Assembly (NCBI GenBank): GCA_020721205.1
Contig: DYNF01000006.1
Coordinates: 1-56,901, forward strand
Length of the DNA stretch: 56,901 nucleotides
DNA from: Prochloron sp. SulCav_FS08_3_32_3330
Lineage (GTDB): Bacteria > Cyanobacteriota > Cyanobacteriia > Cyanobacteriales > DYNF01
Direction of reading: 5' to 3'
The stretch's first letter is position 1, and each line of letters opens with the position of its first letter. This document shows positions 8,737 through 17,684 of this stretch, piece by piece. Below the pieces are notes generated by a model, which worked only from the letters and a program-made list of their open reading frames with translations, was not told the origin of the DNA and did not search any database. The position numbers and the translations under genes were made by a program.

Positions 8737-9540
8737 TTAATTATGATCAAAATTAGAAGAAAGTCCTTTAATTTTTTGTTGGACAAGATCAAGATTAATC
8801 TTCAATTCTTCAGCAATTTGGATCGGGGTTAAACCTAATTTAATTAAGAGAGGAATTGTCTCTAATTTCCCTTCAATCTTGCCTTCTTTTTTCACCTCTT
8901 TATAAAATTGAGTTTCTGTCCATTCTGTTAAATTAAACATAGTTTCTAACTCCTGACGACTAAGTTTTGGAAATTTGTAAATGATGATCTTCTCTATCAA
9001 TTCTAGCATTTTTTGTTGTGAAATTTCATCAGGAATTTCCACCTTAGCTAAAGTTATTAATTCTTTGACTTTTTCCGGGGCTTCTTTAGGCGGTGTCACC
9101 ACAAATTTAACAATTCCTAAACCTAAAGATTTTGACTCTTTTTCCTCTAATTCATCTAAGTAAATTGTCATAATATTTTCCTTATTTAATAAACTTTGAT
9201 ACACTAAAGGTATGCCCTGATCTAAACTTTTATTCCCCCAAATAATAGCAGTTTTACAAGGGCGATCGGGTTTAAATTGATTAAGATAAATCGAGATTTC
9301 TGTGATAAATCTCCAATAAAAATCTTCATCTTTTTGAAATTGTACCTCCGCAAAATAAATCGGGTATTCAGGATATTTTTCATCAGGTAAAAATACCCCA
9401 TCTAAACGAAATGCTAACTCTTTCACTTCCACCGACTTAAATTCATAATATTTGGCTAATTCTGTCGGTTGTTTCGTTAATTCAAAAATTAATTCAGGAA
9501 AGGTTTGAAATAAAGTGTAAAAAATTTTATCAGTCTTCAT
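8737..9540 (-). CDS. Rpn-family (DUF2887) PD-(D/E)XK nuclease/putative transposase
   Basis: 267 residues of the recombination-promoting-nuclease family, abundant in cyanobacteria. The nuclease core shows D47 in FRLDGVF and E65-V66-Q67 in FAEVQFQ, matching the family's D...ExQ catalytic pattern. The helical C-terminal part contains the low-complexity KKEGKIEGK stretch followed by the usual LGLTPIQIAEELKI helix-turn-helix-like tail. Single gene, minus strand; its 3' end has been duplicated in tandem. Whether it moves DNA or acts as a nuclease only is unknown. Confidence 0.85.
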   Translation of the reverse strand: MKTDKIFYTLFQTFPELIFELTKQPTELAKYYEFKSVEVKELAFRLDGVFLPDEKYPEYPIYFAEVQFQKDEDFYWRFITEISIYLNQFKPDRPCKTAIIWGNKSLDQGIPLVYQSLLNKENIMTIYLDELEEKESKSLGLGIVKFVVTPPKEAPEKVKELITLAKVEIPDEISQQKMLELIEKIIIYKFPKLSRQELETMFNLTEWTETQFYKEVKKEGKIEGKLETIPLLIKLGLTPIQIAEELKINLDLVQQKIKGLSSNFDHN

Positions 9541-9661
9541 ATTTTTAAAATTATTACCCTATCTAGGAGTAAAACTATTGAAAAATTAGGGATTTTTCCA
9601 TCACTTTATTATATAATAAATAAACAAAAAAACCAACCTTTTGATTAACTGATAAATAAAT

Positions 9662-11044
9662 TTACAATTGCCAAAATTTAATTATTCCATCCTTACTTCC
9701 ACTAATTAATGTTTTCCCATCAGGACTAAAAGCCACGGATCTAACATCACTATTATGACCGTATAAATTAATAATTAAATTTCCCGTTGCTACTTCCCAA
9801 ATTTTAACAGTTTGGTCTTTACTTCCACTTGCTAAATATTTACCATCAGGGCTAAAAGCTACACTATAAATTGAACCAGCATGACCTGATAAAGTACGAA
9901 TTAAAGTCCATGTATTACTATCCCAAATTTTAATAGTTTTATCTTGACTTCCACTAGCTAAAATTGTATTTTTAGGATTAAAATTAACCGCATTAACCGC
10001 AGAAGAATGACCGAATAAAGTATTAATTAAATTTCCGGTATTACTATCCCAAATTTTAATAGTTGTATCCTCACTTCCACTTACTAAAATAGGTTTTTTA
10101 GAATCATGCACAAGAGCATTTACCCACTTATTATGACCAGATAAAGTATTAATTAAATTTCCGGTATTACTATCCCAAATTTTAATAGTATTATCCGTAC
10201 TTCCACTAATTAAACGGCTTTGATCTTGATTATAAACCACCGTATAAACATCATTAGTATGACCAGTTAAAGTATTAAGAATATTGCCATTATTTAAGTC
10301 CCAAATTTTAACAGTATTATCCGTACTTGCACTGACTATTTTTGATTGGTTTGGATGAAATATGACAGAAGAAACATAATTACTATGTCCCGCAAAAGTA
10401 CGAATTAAATTAGTATTATTTACCTCCCAAATTTTAATAGTTCCATCATAACCTGCACTAGCAAACTGTTTACCATCAGGGCTAAAAATAACACAACTTT
10501 CAATACAAATTCCCTCATTATGTCCTTGAAAACTTTTAGTAAGTTTTAATTGAGAATAATCCACAGAAATGTTATTATTTATAGTAGGAGAAGGGGAAGG
10601 AGATAGGGAGGAAGAAGGAGGAGGAGATGAGGAAGAAACAGTAGTTTTATCTGTTAAAATCAGGTCTAAATCAAAATTACTTGATCCTTGATTAACCGAA
10701 AGTTGAATCGTGTATTTTCCCGTTAAAGGTAAAGTAGTATTTTTTAATAATTTCTGATCAGGAGTATAAACCCAAACACAAATATTATCATCCGTTTGAT
10801 ATTTAAAAATATCATCTTTTTTCCCTTCAAAAGTGAACCCGATCGCTTGATTTTTTTTCAAATTTCCTGACTCTTTAGACCAAGTTTCAGTTAATTTTAT
10901 TTCCTGAACATTATTAGATTTTAATGTCAAAGTAGGATTTTCAGCACAGACTTCCACAGTGGAATCGGAAGTAACAGACGAATTTTTGAAAAAGTTACAG
11001 CCAGAAAGTATTAAAATGAAAAAATAAGGTAATATATGTTTCAT
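9662..11044 (-). CDS. PPC-like lipoprotein with seven-bladed WD40 propeller
   Basis: 460 residues. Lipobox LSGC puts the lipidated Cys at about residue 16. Residues 33-132 are the PPC-like domain shared with five neighbouring lipoproteins (motifs GFTFEG, DDNICVWVYTPD, GKYTIQL). A Ser/Pro-rich linker follows, then seven WD40 repeats from about residue 166 to the end, six with IKIWE/D-type ends and the last with IKFWQL. Seven repeats make a closed propeller. Divergently transcribed from the FHA gene across 71 bases, which must hold both promoters. WD40 propellers usually bind proteins or peptides; an extracytoplasmic lipid-anchored one suggests an envelope scaffold. Confidence 0.85.
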   Translation of the reverse strand: MKHILPYFFILILSGCNFFKNSSVTSDSTVEVCAENPTLTLKSNNVQEIKLTETWSKESGNLKKNQAIGFTFEGKKDDIFKYQTDDNICVWVYTPDQKLLKNTTLPLTGKYTIQLSVNQGSSNFDLDLILTDKTTVSSSSPPPSSSLSPSPSPTINNNISVDYSQLKLTKSFQGHNEGICIESCVIFSPDGKQFASAGYDGTIKIWEVNNTNLIRTFAGHSNYVSSVIFHPNQSKIVSASTDNTVKIWDLNNGNILNTLTGHTNDVYTVVYNQDQSRLISGSTDNTIKIWDSNTGNLINTLSGHNKWVNALVHDSKKPILVSGSEDTTIKIWDSNTGNLINTLFGHSSAVNAVNFNPKNTILASGSQDKTIKIWDSNTWTLIRTLSGHAGSIYSVAFSPDGKYLASGSKDQTVKIWEVATGNLIINLYGHNSDVRSVAFSPDGKTLISGSKDGIIKFWQL

Positions 11045-11115
11045 AGTTAAATCAGAAAGTTTTTATCATCATAACTGATTAATCCCTTATAACTCAATCA
11101 ATTATTTTTAACTCA

Positions 11116-12234
11116 ATGATCAGGATTTATCTTTATTTACTCGCAGGAGTTACCTCCGCTTTACTCGGTTGGAATATAGGGCAATTTTTATTAACAGATT
11201 TAATTAATCAATTTTTATTTGCCCCTACCACTGATACTCATATTTTTCCCTTTCCTGAACTGATTATTTTTCCCTGTATTGCTATATCTTTAGCCGTAGG
11301 AATGGTAATTAATGAGATATTTATCAGTAATCCTACCCGACCAAAACTCTGTTTTAGGAAATTAACAATTCCGATTTTTATTGCCGTAGGCTTAGGCATT
11401 TTATCCGGTTTCATCTCCGGGGGCATTGCTCAAATTGTTTTTGCCCCTCAAATTGTGATTGCCCCTCAAATTGTGAGGACATTAAGTTGGTTATTAATCG
11501 GAGCTTCCGTAGGACTTACAGAGGGTTTAACATGGCGTTGGGAAAGCATTGAAGCCGGAGATTCTCAACGCTTTAGACAAAGATTTAAAATCAGTATTAT
11601 TGGCTCAATTGTGGCATCTTTAGGGGCGGCGGTGCTATTTGAGTTGATTCGTCAGGCATTTCCTGATTTACTCAATACTGTGCGAGGAATTGAAGAACCG
11701 TTAGGTTTTGCGATTTTAGGAGCTTTGTTAGGATTTACTTTTAGTGTGACTAACTCCCCTAGTTATATGGTAGCATTAAGAGCAGGGCGAGGTTTTGAAT
11801 ATACAGATCCAACTTATGAGGATATTGACCCTAGTGCGACGATTATTAGCCGTCCTTATCCCTGTATAAAAAAGCCAATCTTAAAATTTGTGAGTAATAG
11901 TCAGGAAGAAAAAATTGAAGAAGGATTATCTATTCAACTTCCCTCTAAAGGTCGTTTTCTGATTGGTTCTGGACAAGGTGCGGATATATTTATTCCTCAG
12001 ATACCTCTCCATGTTGCTACTTTAGAGTTAAAATCTCGTCAGGCAAAGTTAGAACCAAATCAAATGTTTTTTAATACAATAGAGGTTAATGGAAATCGTT
12101 TAGGGACAAATAATCTAATTACTTTAAAACATGGTGATTTATTAACTTTTTATACTCAACAAAAAGAGGATTTTCATGAAGAAAAAATTTACCGTTTTGT
12201 CTATTATAACCGTTTTCTTGACCCGGGGGCTTAG
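11116..12234 (+). CDS. Polytopic membrane protein with C-terminal FHA domain
   Basis: 372 residues. About six hydrophobic Gly/Ala-rich segments fill residues 1-225. After a hydrophilic stretch, an FHA-like fold covers about 255-365 (GRFLIGSGQGADIFIP, a variant of the FHA strand-loop core, with VNGNRL). FHA domains read phosphothreonine; a cytoplasmic position is inferred. The membrane block resembles that of the vWA-FHA fusion at 24215-25663. Its last 59 bases overlap the start of the vWA gene in another frame, so the two are probably co-translated and may work as a pair. Confidence 0.75.
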   Translation: MIRIYLYLLAGVTSALLGWNIGQFLLTDLINQFLFAPTTDTHIFPFPELIIFPCIAISLAVGMVINEIFISNPTRPKLCFRKLTIPIFIAVGLGILSGFISGGIAQIVFAPQIVIAPQIVRTLSWLLIGASVGLTEGLTWRWESIEAGDSQRFRQRFKISIIGSIVASLGAAVLFELIRQAFPDLLNTVRGIEEPLGFAILGALLGFTFSVTNSPSYMVALRAGRGFEYTDPTYEDIDPSATIISRPYPCIKKPILKFVSNSQEEKIEEGLSIQLPSKGRFLIGSGQGADIFIPQIPLHVATLELKSRQAKLEPNQMFFNTIEVNGNRLGTNNLITLKHGDLLTFYTQQKEDFHEEKIYRFVYYNRFLDPGA

Positions 12235-13459
12235 TTTAACCCTCTTATTTTGGGTTTGTTTCCTCGCTCCCGTTTTCTCCCAGACAAAAAAAGCTGAAAT
12301 TACTGGTACACCAACGGTTAACGAGGATCGAGTCACCGTGAGAATAAAAGTATCTCAGGAAAACGATCGCCCGGTCATGGGCTTATCTGACACAGATTTT
12401 CAGCTTTTTGTGAAACTTTCACCCGATCAAGAGCCAGAAGAAGTTATTTTTAAACCTCAAGACTGGCGATCGCCCGAAAATACCGTTCCACCACCCGCTT
12501 GGATTATCGTTTTATTGGATATGAGTAACAGTATGTTACAACCTGATAGCAAGGGTCAAACGAGAATAGACGGAGCAATCCAAGCCGTTCGGGAATTTAC
12601 TGATTTAGCGGCAGAAAGAGGGGGAAATACTCAGATTTCTATAGTCCCTTTTGGAGAGGGCGGGGCTAGTTGTGAGGGTTATGAAGTCAAGAATGAGACT
12701 CTTAATCAATTTTTCTTAGCAGGGGATATTAAATTACAAAATTATCTTGATTATTTAGATGATTTAATTCCCTGTGCCTCTACTAATCTCTATGAACCTC
12801 TGAAAAAAGCAGTTAAATTTTTAGCAGATGGTAGTAATACGAGTTTTTATCCTCCAGAAAATTCCGAGTTACCAGAACCTAGATTATCTGTAATTCTCCT
12901 TTCCGACGGGTATCATAATCGGGGGAAAGAACAGGAGGAATTTGATGATTTAAGTGAGCTTTTACGGCGGAATAATCAGATTATTGTCCATACTTTAGGT
13001 TATGGTTCAACTCCCGAAGAATTAGGAAATAAATATAAATTAGGTAGACCCGCTACCCGTCAAGATATCGGGGTAGGAGATAAAAAAGTTCCCGAAAAAG
13101 AATTTGTAGATCAAAAACGATTAGCGGAAATTGCCAATTTAACCGGAGGAATTGCTGAGTTTTCAGGAAATGCTGAGGATATTGCTGAGAATTTACAGTT
13201 ATTTCTTGATTCTTTATTAGGAGAATATGAGATTACTTATACTGATCCTAAGCCTGAAAGGGGAGTTAAACATGATGTAATGGTAGAAGTACAATCAATT
13301 AAATCAGAAAGTGAACCTTATACAATCAGATTAACTCCGCCTCTTTCTGTAAAAAGTAGATTAATTATGACGATTATTTTGCTTATTTTATTAGGAATTG
13401 GTGGCATAATTCCCTTTTATTTTTGGGGAAAACACTTAAAAGAAGAAGCACAAAATTAG
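12176..13459 (+). CDS. Exported vWA-domain protein, membrane anchored
   Basis: 427 residues. The N-terminus is a signal peptide or anchor (about 5-35), then a beta-rich region. The vWA domain runs from about 108 to 350 with a complete metal site: DMSNS (D115, S117, S119), a Thr in CASTNLYEP and Asp in LLSDGYHN. One transmembrane helix near residues 395-420 ends in a short basic tail. The vWA domain is therefore predicted outside the membrane. The start lies inside the FHA gene with AGAGGA upstream. With that gene it forms a split version of the fused protein at 24215. Role inferred: Mg-dependent protein binding in an envelope complex. Confidence 0.82.
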   Translation: MKKKFTVLSIITVFLTRGLSLTLLFWVCFLAPVFSQTKKAEITGTPTVNEDRVTVRIKVSQENDRPVMGLSDTDFQLFVKLSPDQEPEEVIFKPQDWRSPENTVPPPAWIIVLLDMSNSMLQPDSKGQTRIDGAIQAVREFTDLAAERGGNTQISIVPFGEGGASCEGYEVKNETLNQFFLAGDIKLQNYLDYLDDLIPCASTNLYEPLKKAVKFLADGSNTSFYPPENSELPEPRLSVILLSDGYHNRGKEQEEFDDLSELLRRNNQIIVHTLGYGSTPEELGNKYKLGRPATRQDIGVGDKKVPEKEFVDQKRLAEIANLTGGIAEFSGNAEDIAENLQLFLDSLLGEYEITYTDPKPERGVKHDVMVEVQSIKSESEPYTIRLTPPLSVKSRLIMTIILLILLGIGGIIPFYFWGKHLKEEAQN

Positions 13460-13470
13460 GTTTGTTTTAG

Positions 13471-13521
13471 GTTTGTTGTTGCGCTTCAGCGCGAATATGG
13501 TGCTAAAGCACAACAACAAAC
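13471..13521. repeat. Paired GTTTGTTGTTG palindromic repeat
   Basis: GTTTGTTGTTG at the left and CAACAACAAAC at the right flank two small palindromes (GCGCTTCAGCGC and TGCTAAAGCA). It starts 11 bases after the vWA gene's stop. Confidence 0.65.
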
Positions 13522-13566
13522 GTATTTTAATAGTTTAAACTTTCAAGATAAAATGTTTAATCAAAT

Positions 13567-14442
13567 ATGAAAAAATTACTTTTTTATTTCATTTTCTTAA
13601 CCCTAACTGGTTGTTTAAAAATTAGTATTACGGGTAATAATTCCGATTCTAAAATAACAGAAACGATTGAAGAATGTCCAGAACAACCAAGTCAAATATT
13701 AAGCAAAAAAAATGTTGAAAATATTGTCTTAACTAATGAACTTTTGGAACAATCTGGTCAAGTTAATGCTAAAAAAATGATAGGTTATACTTTTAATGCT
13801 ACATCAGGTCAAGAATTTACCTACGAAACAAATGATGATATTTGTGTGTGGCTTTATGCCCCTGATACTAAATTAATTACTGATAATAAATTAACTCAAA
13901 CGGGTAAATATATTGTACAAATTGGTACAATTAAAGGCTCAAAAAGTTTTAATATTAATTTAGGTTTAGATGCCCAAAAAATAGCTAATTCTACACCTCC
14001 AATAACGGCAAAACCTACTCCCCAATATACCCCTCAAGCAACGGTACAACCTACTCCCCAATATACCCCTCAAGCAACGGCACAACCTACTAAAAACGCC
14101 ATTTATCGTCCTTCTCCCGAAGATTTTGCTAGGGGTTATTATAGCACAATTAATCAACAAGAATATTCCCAAGGTTGGAATAAATTATCGTCTTCTTTAC
14201 AGAATAATACAAAATTACATCCTGAAGGTTATTCTTCTTATTTAAACTGGTGGAAAACGGTAAATTATGTTGAGGTAAATAATGTTAATACTGTGTCTCA
14301 AACTGACTATGAAGCTATTGTTAATATTTCTTTAGCTTATAATATGAATAACGGACAAAGATCCCCTCATTCTTTACAATTTTATTTAATTTGGGATGAC
14401 AATAATAGCCAATGGTTATTAAATAAAACTAAAAGATTGTAG
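13567..14442 (+). CDS. PPC-like lipoprotein with NTF2-like C-terminal domain
   Basis: 291 residues. Lipobox LTGC (Cys 16) then LKIS, a start shared with three paralogues. PPC-like domain at about 36-137 with motifs EECPEQP, IGYTFNA, DDICVWLYAPD and GKYIVQIGTIKGS. The linker contains a tandemly repeated 12-residue unit (PTPQYTPQATVQ). Residues ~180-291 are NTF2/SnoaL-like (FARGYYSTINQQEYSQGWNKL), a module often found at the ends of cyanobacterial Ser/Thr kinases. The PPC-like part is almost base-for-base identical to the next gene. The TAG stop lies inside a palindromic repeat. Outer-face location is inferred from the lipobox. Confidence 0.8.
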   Translation: MKKLLFYFIFLTLTGCLKISITGNNSDSKITETIEECPEQPSQILSKKNVENIVLTNELLEQSGQVNAKKMIGYTFNATSGQEFTYETNDDICVWLYAPDTKLITDNKLTQTGKYIVQIGTIKGSKSFNINLGLDAQKIANSTPPITAKPTPQYTPQATVQPTPQYTPQATAQPTKNAIYRPSPEDFARGYYSTINQQEYSQGWNKLSSSLQNNTKLHPEGYSSYLNWWKTVNYVEVNNVNTVSQTDYEAIVNISLAYNMNNGQRSPHSLQFYLIWDDNNSQWLLNKTKRL

Positions 14443-14467
14443 AGACGTAATATATTACATCTCTACA
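14438..14467. repeat. TGTAGAGACGTAA palindrome overlapping a stop codon
   Basis: TGTAGAGACGTAATA and TATTACATCTCTACA form a near-perfect palindrome. The TAG stop of the lipoprotein gene is part of it (14440-14442). Related to the perfect palindrome at 52058-52089. Confidence 0.7.
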
Positions 14468-14574
14468 GGATTTAATAAATAACGTCCTAACAATTGTAGC
14501 ACTATATTTGTGAAGAAAGACCAGAAACTTATCAAAATATTCGACTTTTGAGTTACTTATCGTAAAATGAAACT

Positions 14575-15372
14575 ATGAAAATATTACTTTTTTATCTCAC
14601 TTTATTAACCCTAACTGGTTGTTTAAAAATTAGTATTCCGGGTAATAATTCTGATTCTAAAACAACCGAAAATAAGGCAGAATGTCCAGAACAACCAAGT
14701 CAAATTTTAAGCAATAAAAATGTTGAAAATATTGTCTTAACTAATGAACTTTTGGAACAATCTGGTCAAGTTAATGCTAAAAAAATGATAGGTTATACTT
14801 TTAATGCTACATCAGGTCAAGAATTTACCTACGAAACAAATGATGATATTTGTGTGTGGCTTTATGCCCCTGATACTAAATTAATTACTGATAATAAATT
14901 AACTCAAACGGGTAAATATATTGTACAAATTGGTACAATTAAAGGCTCAAAAAGTTTTAATATTAATTTAGGTTTAGATGTCCAAAAAATAGCTAATTCT
15001 ACACCTCAATCAACTCCAAAACCCACGATAAAAGCATTTTATCGTCCTGCTCCTGATGTTTTTGTGAGAGAACATTATATTGCTCTTAATAACCGTCAAT
15101 ATCAAGAAACATGGGATCATCTTTCCCCTAAATTTCAATCAGTTGCTGTTAGTTATTCCGAATATCAAAAATGGTGGAATAGTGTGAATAAAATTATTAT
15201 TGGTGACATTAAAATTGTTCAACAAAATACAGATACAGCGATCATTAATGCTGATTTATCCTATCAAAAATATAACAATAAACCGCCTGTTAAAGATGAA
15301 AAAAGTAATATTCATCTAATTTGGAGTAATCAGACAAATAGCTGGTTATTAGACTCTAAATCTAAACCATAG
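14575..15372 (+). CDS. PPC-like lipoprotein with NTF2-like domain, recent paralogue
   Basis: 265 residues with the same plan as the preceding gene: lipobox LTGC, PPC-like domain (~36-137), short Thr/Pro linker without the 12-residue repeat, and NTF2-like domain (~157-265, VREHYIALNNRQYQETWDHL). Bases 14721-15007 match 13713-13999 with one difference, while the signal-peptide part and the NTF2-like part are clearly diverged, so the shared domain has been copied or gene-converted recently. No clear Shine-Dalgarno; TAAAAT sits six bases before the ATG. Confidence 0.8.
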   Translation: MKILLFYLTLLTLTGCLKISIPGNNSDSKTTENKAECPEQPSQILSNKNVENIVLTNELLEQSGQVNAKKMIGYTFNATSGQEFTYETNDDICVWLYAPDTKLITDNKLTQTGKYIVQIGTIKGSKSFNINLGLDVQKIANSTPQSTPKPTIKAFYRPAPDVFVREHYIALNNRQYQETWDHLSPKFQSVAVSYSEYQKWWNSVNKIIIGDIKIVQQNTDTAIINADLSYQKYNNKPPVKDEKSNIHLIWSNQTNSWLLDSKSKP

Positions 15373-15479
15373 TTGGGAATTAGCACTAAGTGGATAGTGC
15401 CAATTCCCAACAAAGAACTATCTTCTTTTTGTTATTTTAGGCTATCCCGACATTTCAAAATGCAAGGGATTATTATACA

Positions 15480-16052
15480 TTAATTAAGTAATAATTGTCG
15501 GAGCATACTAACAGATTTAAAAAGTTGTTGTTTTTCTAATATATTTAATAATTCTGGCAAAGTTAGAGGAGGATTTTTTAATGTATTTAATTGATTTTTA
15601 ATAGCTTGACAAACTACTTCTGAATTGATGCTAATTAAATATAAAATAAATTCATCAGGATGTTGAGCAGAAATTTCATACTTAGCCAAATTTTGGTTAG
15701 GAAAATCTTTTAAATTAAAAGTAATAATTAATTCTGAATTACTTTTAATAGCGGCGGCTAAAACATGACAATCATTAGGATCAGGAAGTTCTAATTCTGC
15801 CATTAATTCTTCATAATCCGTAACTAAACAATTAGGTACATTTTGATTCATTAATTGTTTAGTTCTTTCTAACTGTTTTCGCTGAAGATCGGGGCGATTT
15901 TCTAAGACATTACTAATCCATTCTTCATGAATTTGTTCAGTCCATTTTGCTCGAAATAAACCACTCAAAGCTAACCACATCAAGAAATCTCGTAAAGGTG
16001 CAGGATATAAAACACAAGCATCATAAATAACAATCAAACTACTTCCTAACAT
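15480..16052 (-). CDS. PIN-domain toxin of a VapBC-like module
   Basis: 190 residues. PIN-type RNase fold: D11 in VIYDACVLYP, acidic residues in ELPDPNDCHVLAAA, and FNLKDFP near the end of the core. It resembles the PIN_3 (PF13470) group, larger than classical VapC. Encoded three bases after its HTH partner on the minus strand, opposite to the surrounding lipoprotein genes. Such proteins cleave RNA; target unknown. Confidence 0.78.
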   Translation of the reverse strand: MLGSSLIVIYDACVLYPAPLRDFLMWLALSGLFRAKWTEQIHEEWISNVLENRPDLQRKQLERTKQLMNQNVPNCLVTDYEELMAELELPDPNDCHVLAAAIKSNSELIITFNLKDFPNQNLAKYEISAQHPDEFILYLISINSEVVCQAIKNQLNTLKNPPLTLPELLNILEKQQLFKSVSMLRQLLLN

Positions 16053-16055
16053 TGC

Positions 16056-16529
16056 TTAATATCCCATATTTAAGGCTTGTGCTTGTGTGGCTAATTCTGC
16101 TAAAGTTTCTCTACGTTTAGCATTAATTTTATTTTGATATTCTCGTAAATCTTGATATAAAATCCTTCTATGATTTCCGACTTTACGAAAAGAAATTTCT
16201 CCAGATTCTAATAATTTAATTAAATCAGTGCGAGACACATTTAAAATTTCAGCCGCTTGTAGAGTCGTTAATTCAGCGTGAATTGGCATTAAAGTTACAG
16301 AATTACCCTGAGCCATTTCGGTTAAAATATTGATAAATAAACGAAAAGCCGATGCCGGAACTTTCACAGTAAGATTTTCTCCCTGATCTGATATTATTTT
16401 TAAATTTTGAGACGATTCTGTGTTAAGATGAGACAATAAAAATTGACTACTTTCTTGAGCCAAAATTGTCTCTTTTTCTGTCGGTGTAACAACTATATTA
16501 GTTAAGTTAGAAAAATCGCTTTGATTCAT
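16056..16529 (-). CDS. Excisionase-type HTH antitoxin
   Basis: 157 residues. The centre (about 85-135) is an excisionase/MerR-like winged helix (TTLQAAEILNVSRTDLIKLLE...ISFRKVGNHRRILYQDL), the usual DNA-binding half of PIN_3 toxin pairs. The N-terminal 80 residues form a small alpha/beta region. It precedes the PIN gene with a three-base gap and probably autoregulates the pair. Confidence 0.78.
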   Translation of the reverse strand: MNQSDFSNLTNIVVTPTEKETILAQESSQFLLSHLNTESSQNLKIISDQGENLTVKVPASAFRLFINILTEMAQGNSVTLMPIHAELTTLQAAEILNVSRTDLIKLLESGEISFRKVGNHRRILYQDLREYQNKINAKRRETLAELATQAQALNMGY

Positions 16530-16780
16530 AGAAATAAAGTTATGATGAGACCTAAGTTGATTATATTATTAATCTTAAATAAACGCAATAAAAACAAAAT
16601 TATTTGATTGAGATTATAAAAAAAAGTTGGTTCGTTGTTGATTTTTATGATATTTAATTCATTAAATAAATTTTGCTCCCGAAATTATGAACTTAAATTA
16701 ACTTTTGTTACAATTTTTTCCTAAAAAGCTTAATATTTTTTATAATTATTATCAAATAATTTAACTCAATAATAAAAGCT

Positions 16781-17671
16781 ATGAAAAAAATACTACTTTT
16801 TCTTATGTTTTTAACTCTCACAGGTTGTTTAAAAATTAGTATTGGGAATGATAATCCTGATAATCCACAGGAAAATATCTGTCCCGATCAACCGAAAACA
16901 GCCTTAACTTCCAAAAATACTGAAACTATTGTACTAACAGATCAACCTCTGAATAAATCTAAACAAGTGACTTCCACAAAAATGGTAGGCTACACTTTTA
17001 ATGCTCAATCAGGACAAAAGTTAGAATTATCTATTGATGATGATGTTTGTGAGTGGCTTTATGCTCCTGATGGTCAGTTAATTACCAATAGTGAATTAAC
17101 CCAAACAGGTCAATATACTCTGCAATTAAGCACAATTAAAGGCTCAAAAACGGTTAATCTAAATATAAATTTTGCTTCCAATGTAGTAGCGACAAGCCCA
17201 ACGGCGATCGCTCCTGCACCTTCAACTCCGACGGTAAGACAGTCTTTAAATCCTTCAACTCCGGCTTATACTCCGCCACCTCCGGCTTATACACCGCCAC
17301 CTCCTACTAATACTCTCCAAAACTATATTTGGGTTTCACAAAGTGGATTAACTCGTGTTAATAATTTAGACCAAATATGTCAAGGAAATTCTACTTTAAA
17401 TTCTGTACAAACTGTCTTTGGTTATAATAAACCACCTTTTCTTGGTAGCATTTCAATTTCTAATCCTAAAACCGGAGGATGTAATAGGGGTGAGGTTTTT
17501 TACGGTTATTTTGACTTAGCTGGAAATGCAGGACATTGTATGGGCAATGTTACAATTAATTGGGGCAATAATAATAATGCTTATTTCTATTGGACTATTA
17601 CTAATTTAGGTTCTACTTGTCCGATGGGGACAGCTAATTGGGAAATTAACACTTATCCTGTCGCTAATTAA
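16781..17671 (+). CDS. PPC-like lipoprotein with unique Cys-rich C-terminal domain
   Basis: 296 residues. Lipobox LTGC (Cys 16), PPC-like domain ~30-132 (VGYTFNA, DDDVCEWLYAPD, GQYTLQLSTIKGS), then a Pro-rich linker with repeated AYTPPPP. Residues ~186-296 form a domain I do not recognise, with four cysteines (in QICQG, GGCNR, GHCMG, STCPM), probably two disulfides, which fits an extracytoplasmic site. Followed after 13 bases by a serine hydrolase lipoprotein gene, so the two are likely co-transcribed. Confidence 0.78.
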   Translation: MKKILLFLMFLTLTGCLKISIGNDNPDNPQENICPDQPKTALTSKNTETIVLTDQPLNKSKQVTSTKMVGYTFNAQSGQKLELSIDDDVCEWLYAPDGQLITNSELTQTGQYTLQLSTIKGSKTVNLNINFASNVVATSPTAIAPAPSTPTVRQSLNPSTPAYTPPPPAYTPPPPTNTLQNYIWVSQSGLTRVNNLDQICQGNSTLNSVQTVFGYNKPPFLGSISISNPKTGGCNRGEVFYGYFDLAGNAGHCMGNVTINWGNNNNAYFYWTITNLGSTCPMGTANWEINTYPVAN

Positions 17672-17684
17672 TTGAGGTTTAATT

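Noticed and set aside
8415-8792. 125-residue open frame as a real gene
   Set aside because: It is a frame running from the 3' end of the Rpn gene through its terminator into a duplicated gene fragment; the first ~35 residues have no homology.
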